Part shown: positions 6,475 through 8,378 of the stretch, one piece after another
Position numbering within the stretch: the stretch's first letter is position 1
Layout of the letters: each line of letters starts with the position of its first letter
Assembly: GCA_003231035.1 (NCBI GenBank)
Contig: QIHU01000505.1
Location: 1 to 8,378 of the forward strand
DNA: 8,378 nt
From: Acidobacteriota bacterium
GTDB lineage: Bacteria; Acidobacteriota; Thermoanaerobaculia; Multivoradales; SZUA-115
Reading direction: 5' to 3'
Notes under the pieces: model-generated
Database searches by the model: none
Told to the model about the DNA's origin: nothing
The model's input: the letters and a program-made list of their open reading frames with translations, nothing else
Position numbers and translations under genes: made by a program

Positions 6475-6783
6475 ATGCGACAGCTGAGTAGTTGGATCGT
6501 GGTCGGTGGCCTGGCCGCGCTGGTTCTAGGATGCGCTCCGAAGCCAGAGCCGGCGGGCTCGGTGGCGGCGGAGGAGGTGACCGAGGAGAGTCCGGTGAAG
6601 GCGCCTTCGGGAGAGCCCTTGAACGCCGAGAACGGAGATTTTGAGACTGGCGGTTTGGAGGGCTGGGATGAGGGTGACGAAGATCCAAGCCGGACCGACT
6701 TCGAGACCGGAGATGCGAGTGGTTGGACCGGGGCCGAGGGGCTAAAGGAGTCCGACCCGCCGAAAGAGGACAACCAGCGCTAA
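6475..6783 (+). CDS. Small acidic lipoprotein with two DFETG-GW motifs
   Basis: The 102-residue product begins with a lipoprotein signal: a hydrophobic run at 7-18 and the lipobox VLGC, with Cys20 as the predicted lipidation site. The mature chain is Pro/Glu-rich (21-50). It then carries two copies of a short motif, DFETGGLEGW (55-64) and DFETGDASGW (75-84), exactly 20 residues apart. The chain is strongly acidic and probably disordered. The start is set by AGAGGA (6463-6468), 6 nt before the ATG; the open frame extends upstream, but without lipobox logic or a ribosome site. NGDFETGDLSGW-like stretches are familiar as the first strand of beta-sandwich, carbohydrate-binding-like domains in secreted proteins, but no such domain follows here. 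I do not recognise the whole protein. It is divergent from the toxin-antitoxin operon and ends 11 bp from the convergent dgkA remnant. Confidence 0.75.
   Translation: MRQLSSWIVVGGLAALVLGCAPKPEPAGSVAAEEVTEESPVKAPSGEPLNAENGDFETGGLEGWDEGDEDPSRTDFETGDASGWTGAEGLKESDPPKEDNQR
6637..6726 (+). repeat. Tandem DFETG-x4-GW coding repeat
   Basis: Two units start at 6637 and 6697, 60 bp apart, encoding DFETGGLEGW and DFETGDASGW. The amino-acid motif is better conserved than the DNA: synonymous differences occur in the Asp, Phe, Glu, Thr and Gly codons. The duplication is therefore either old or kept by selection at the protein level. Confidence 0.7.
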
Positions 6784-6794
6784 ACACCGGGGGG

Positions 6795-7137
6795 CTACCG
6801 CAAGCGCGGGTAGAGGATCAGTCCCCAGGTCAAGAGGGCCAGCAGGATCGAAAGAAAAACCGCCGCCGAGCCGAGATCTTTCGCTCGCCCCGCCAGCTCG
6901 TGGCGCTCGCCGCCGATGCGGTCGACGGTCGCCTCGATCGCCGAGTTGAGCACTTCGACGATCAGCGCGCTCGGTGCCGTTGTCGCCGAGCCAGATCGCC
7001 AGCGGCAGGATGAGCACGGCTAGCGCCACTTCTTGCCGGAAGGCCGCTTCATTGCGCAGCGCCGCTCGCAGGCCGGCGAGCGAGTAGCGGATCGCTCCAG
7101 CTAGGCGGGCGAAGGTGGAGATGGGGGCCGGCTGCAT
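6795..7137 (-). pseudogene. dgkA: Diacylglycerol kinase (DgkA-type), frameshifted by an apparent deletion
   Basis: The 5' part (ATG at 7137) encodes a normal start: AIRYSLAGLRAALRNEAAFRQE, then a first membrane helix to GDNGTERA (residue 58). The frame then breaks near 6957-6966. The next frame supplies VEVLNSAIEATVDRIGGERHE, GRAKDLGSAAVFLSILLALLTWG and a stop at 6795-6797. Both parts match E. coli DgkA, which phosphorylates diacylglycerol to phosphatidate in the inner membrane. The NEAAFRQE and NSAIEA catalytic regions survive in different frames. By E. coli spacing, about 11 residues of the second membrane helix are replaced by 4 nt, a net loss of roughly 29 bp. As read, the product would be a truncated first helix with an unrelated basic tail. 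The start is 36 bp after the ABC permease stop, with only a weak ribosome site. True decay or assembly error cannot be told apart from one sequence. Confidence 0.85.
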
Positions 7138-7173
7138 GATGGAGCAGGATACCCCACTCGCCCTCTGTTGCCT

Positions 7174-8345
7174 TTACTCGGCGCGCAGCGCTTTGATCGG
7201 ATCGAGATGGGCGGCTCGCCTCGCCGGCCAGACCCCGGCGAGCAGGCCGGTCGCCAGGCTGACGCCGACGGCGGCGACCACGAAACGGGCCGGAGTGTGG
7301 ATCGGCAACCCGTCCACCAGGGCGCGCAAGAGGGCACAAAAGCCGAGACCTCCGGCGACCCCCACCAGCCCTCCGAAGGAGGCCACCCCTGCACCTGGCC
7401 CCGGCTGGCGCCGATCGAGCGCAGCAGGCCGATTTCTTCGGTGCGTTCGCCAACCGCGATCCACATCATGGTTAAGATGCCGACGGCGCCGACCAGCAGC
7501 GAGATGGCGGCGATGGCGCCCACCGACATGGTGATGATGTTCATGATGTTGCCGAAGACGTCGAGCATCGCCTGTTGGCTGATCAGAGTGAAGTCTTCGG
7601 TGTCCGCGTGGCGCTCAATGAGCAGGGCACGGACCGCCTCTTCGACCCGCTGGGCCAGCCGCGCGTGGGTGTAGAGAATGTGCACTTCGGTCAACTCGTC
7701 GGCGTTGAACAGGCGCATCGCCGAGGCGACGGGAATGAAGACGGAGTCGTCGATATCCAGGCCGAGCATCCGACCCTTGGCTTTCATGATGCCGGTGACC
7801 CGGAAGCGGGCCCCCCCGATGCGCACGAAGCGGCCGAGCGGGTTCTCCTCGCCGAAGAGTTCGCGCCGCACCGTGGGGCCGAGGACGGCGTGGGGTGAGC
7901 TGCGTCTCGGGTCTCCCGCCGGCCAGAAACGGCCTCGGCGGACTCCCCATTGCCAGACGGTGGCGATGTCCGGGGTGACGCCGTAGACGATGACGCTCCG
8001 CGCCCGTCCGTGTGCCTCGACCCTGGCGGTGCCGTAGGCTGCGGGCATAACGCCTTCGACTCCCGGCAGGCGGGCGATCGCCTCGGCGTCGTCGATGGTC
8101 AGCTTGTGGGTGGTGCCGCCGAGCGCTCCGGGGATGCCGATGGTCTGTGCCTTGCCGGGGTTGATTTGCAGCAGGTTGGTGCCGAACTGGCTGAACTGGC
8201 TGGTCAGGTAGACGCGGGTGCCCTCGCCGATCGAGGTCAGCAGCACCACCGATGCAATGCCGACGGCGATGCCGCTCATCGACAGCAGCGAGCGCAGGCG
8301 ATGGCTGACGAGCGCCCCGGCGGTGAGGGTGAACAGGTCGCGCAT
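7174..8345 (-). pseudogene. MacB/FtsX-type ABC transporter permease with internal frameshift
   Basis: From ATG 8345 the protein reads as a MacB-like permease: a cytoplasmic start, first membrane helix at about 20-40 (SGIAVGIASVVLLTSIGEG), a periplasmic MacB_PCD-type domain (about 45-265, with LGPTVRRELFGEENPLG and FRVTGIMKAKG), and a second helix leading into GERTEEIGLLRSIGASRGQVQ (ending at residue 319). The frame breaks at about 7384-7391. The next frame gives SFGGLVGVAGGLG, a third and fourth helix, and the classic permease end PARRAAHLDPIKALRAE with TAA at 7174-7176. Family spacing (FLIEA between the two parts) suggests about 13 bp missing; adding 13 would restore a protein of about 394 aa, the normal size. 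Such permeases work with an ATPase and often a periplasmic adaptor in export or lipoprotein handling; the ATPase must lie beyond the window. It follows the upstream gene by 3 bp. Confidence 0.85.
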
Positions 8346-8348
8346 GGG

Positions 8349-8378
8349 CTATTTGCGTCCCAGGGCGACGATCGGATC
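8349..8378 (-). CDS. C-terminal end of an upstream gene, probably a second ABC permease
   Basis: Reading into the window edge on the minus strand gives DPIVALGRK followed by TAG (8349-8351). The DPI-x-AL pattern is the usual last motif of MacB/FtsX-type permeases and matches the end of the neighbouring permease (DPIKALRAE). The stop is 3 bp before the next ATG, so the two genes are surely co-transcribed and probably translationally coupled. Only nine residues are visible, so the assignment is tentative. Confidence 0.5.
   Translation of the reverse strand, partial: DPIVALGRK

Noticed and set aside
6790..6812. Hairpin-like CTACC...GGTAG at the lipoprotein/dgkA junction as a terminator
   Set aside because: The stem is short with a bulge and no T-run follows on either strand.
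7101..7388. C-terminal tail of the permease as read without frameshift
   Set aside because: It is Ser/Pro/Trp/Arg-rich and unlike any permease, while the other frame gives the expected helices and ending.
1..8378. CRISPR array or transposon ends
   Set aside because: No regularly spaced repeats, transposase fragments or terminal inverted repeats were seen on reading both strands.

Overview
The window looks like a GC-rich chromosomal segment of a Gram-negative bacterium, most likely an Acidobacteriota member (a Thermoanaerobaculia-like lineage would fit). The main clue is a secreted protein resembling the acidobacterial VWFA-related family. Support comes from the PP2C-type phosphatase tail, the fused FadB-type beta-oxidation enzyme, the lipobox protein and the MacB-type permeases. 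Taxonomy is inferred from gene families only.

Layout, left to right. Bases 1-140 (+) hold the C-terminus of a PP2C-type Ser/Thr phosphatase, which overlaps tail-to-tail by 14 bp with a secreted VWFA-like protein (127-1233, -). Upstream of that, on the same strand, is a bifunctional enoyl-CoA hydratase/3-hydroxyacyl-CoA dehydrogenase (1318-3459, -; GTG start). A tRNA-Pro(CGG) with encoded CCA (3747-3823, +) follows, with a good sigma70-like promoter in front of it. After a 353-bp gene-free stretch carrying a second promoter candidate comes a POT/PTR-family proton-coupled peptide transporter (4177-5664, +), closed by a strong 12-bp terminator hairpin.

The right half is the more accessory part. 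A PIN-domain toxin and a Phd-type antitoxin form a toxin-antitoxin operon (5721-6340, -) in the less usual toxin-first order. The genes overlap by ATGA. A perfect 12-bp palindrome covers the presumed -10 box, the toxin has no Shine-Dalgarno and may be near-leaderless, and the antitoxin has its own ribosome binding site. Divergent to it is a 102-aa acidic lipoprotein with two copies of a DFETG-x4-GW-like motif (6475-6783, +).

The right end (6795-8378, -) is an operon-like series: the last codons of an upstream gene (probably another ABC permease), a MacB-type ABC permease, and a diacylglycerol kinase. The permease and the kinase each carry a frame-breaking lesion, with family spacing suggesting small deletions of roughly 13 and 29 bp. 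They are either adjacent decaying genes or assembly errors. No CRISPR array, transposase, integrase or rRNA was seen, and I see no clear new multi-gene system. The best leads are the inverted toxin-antitoxin module with its regulatory repeats, the duplicated-motif lipoprotein, and the clustered lesions.
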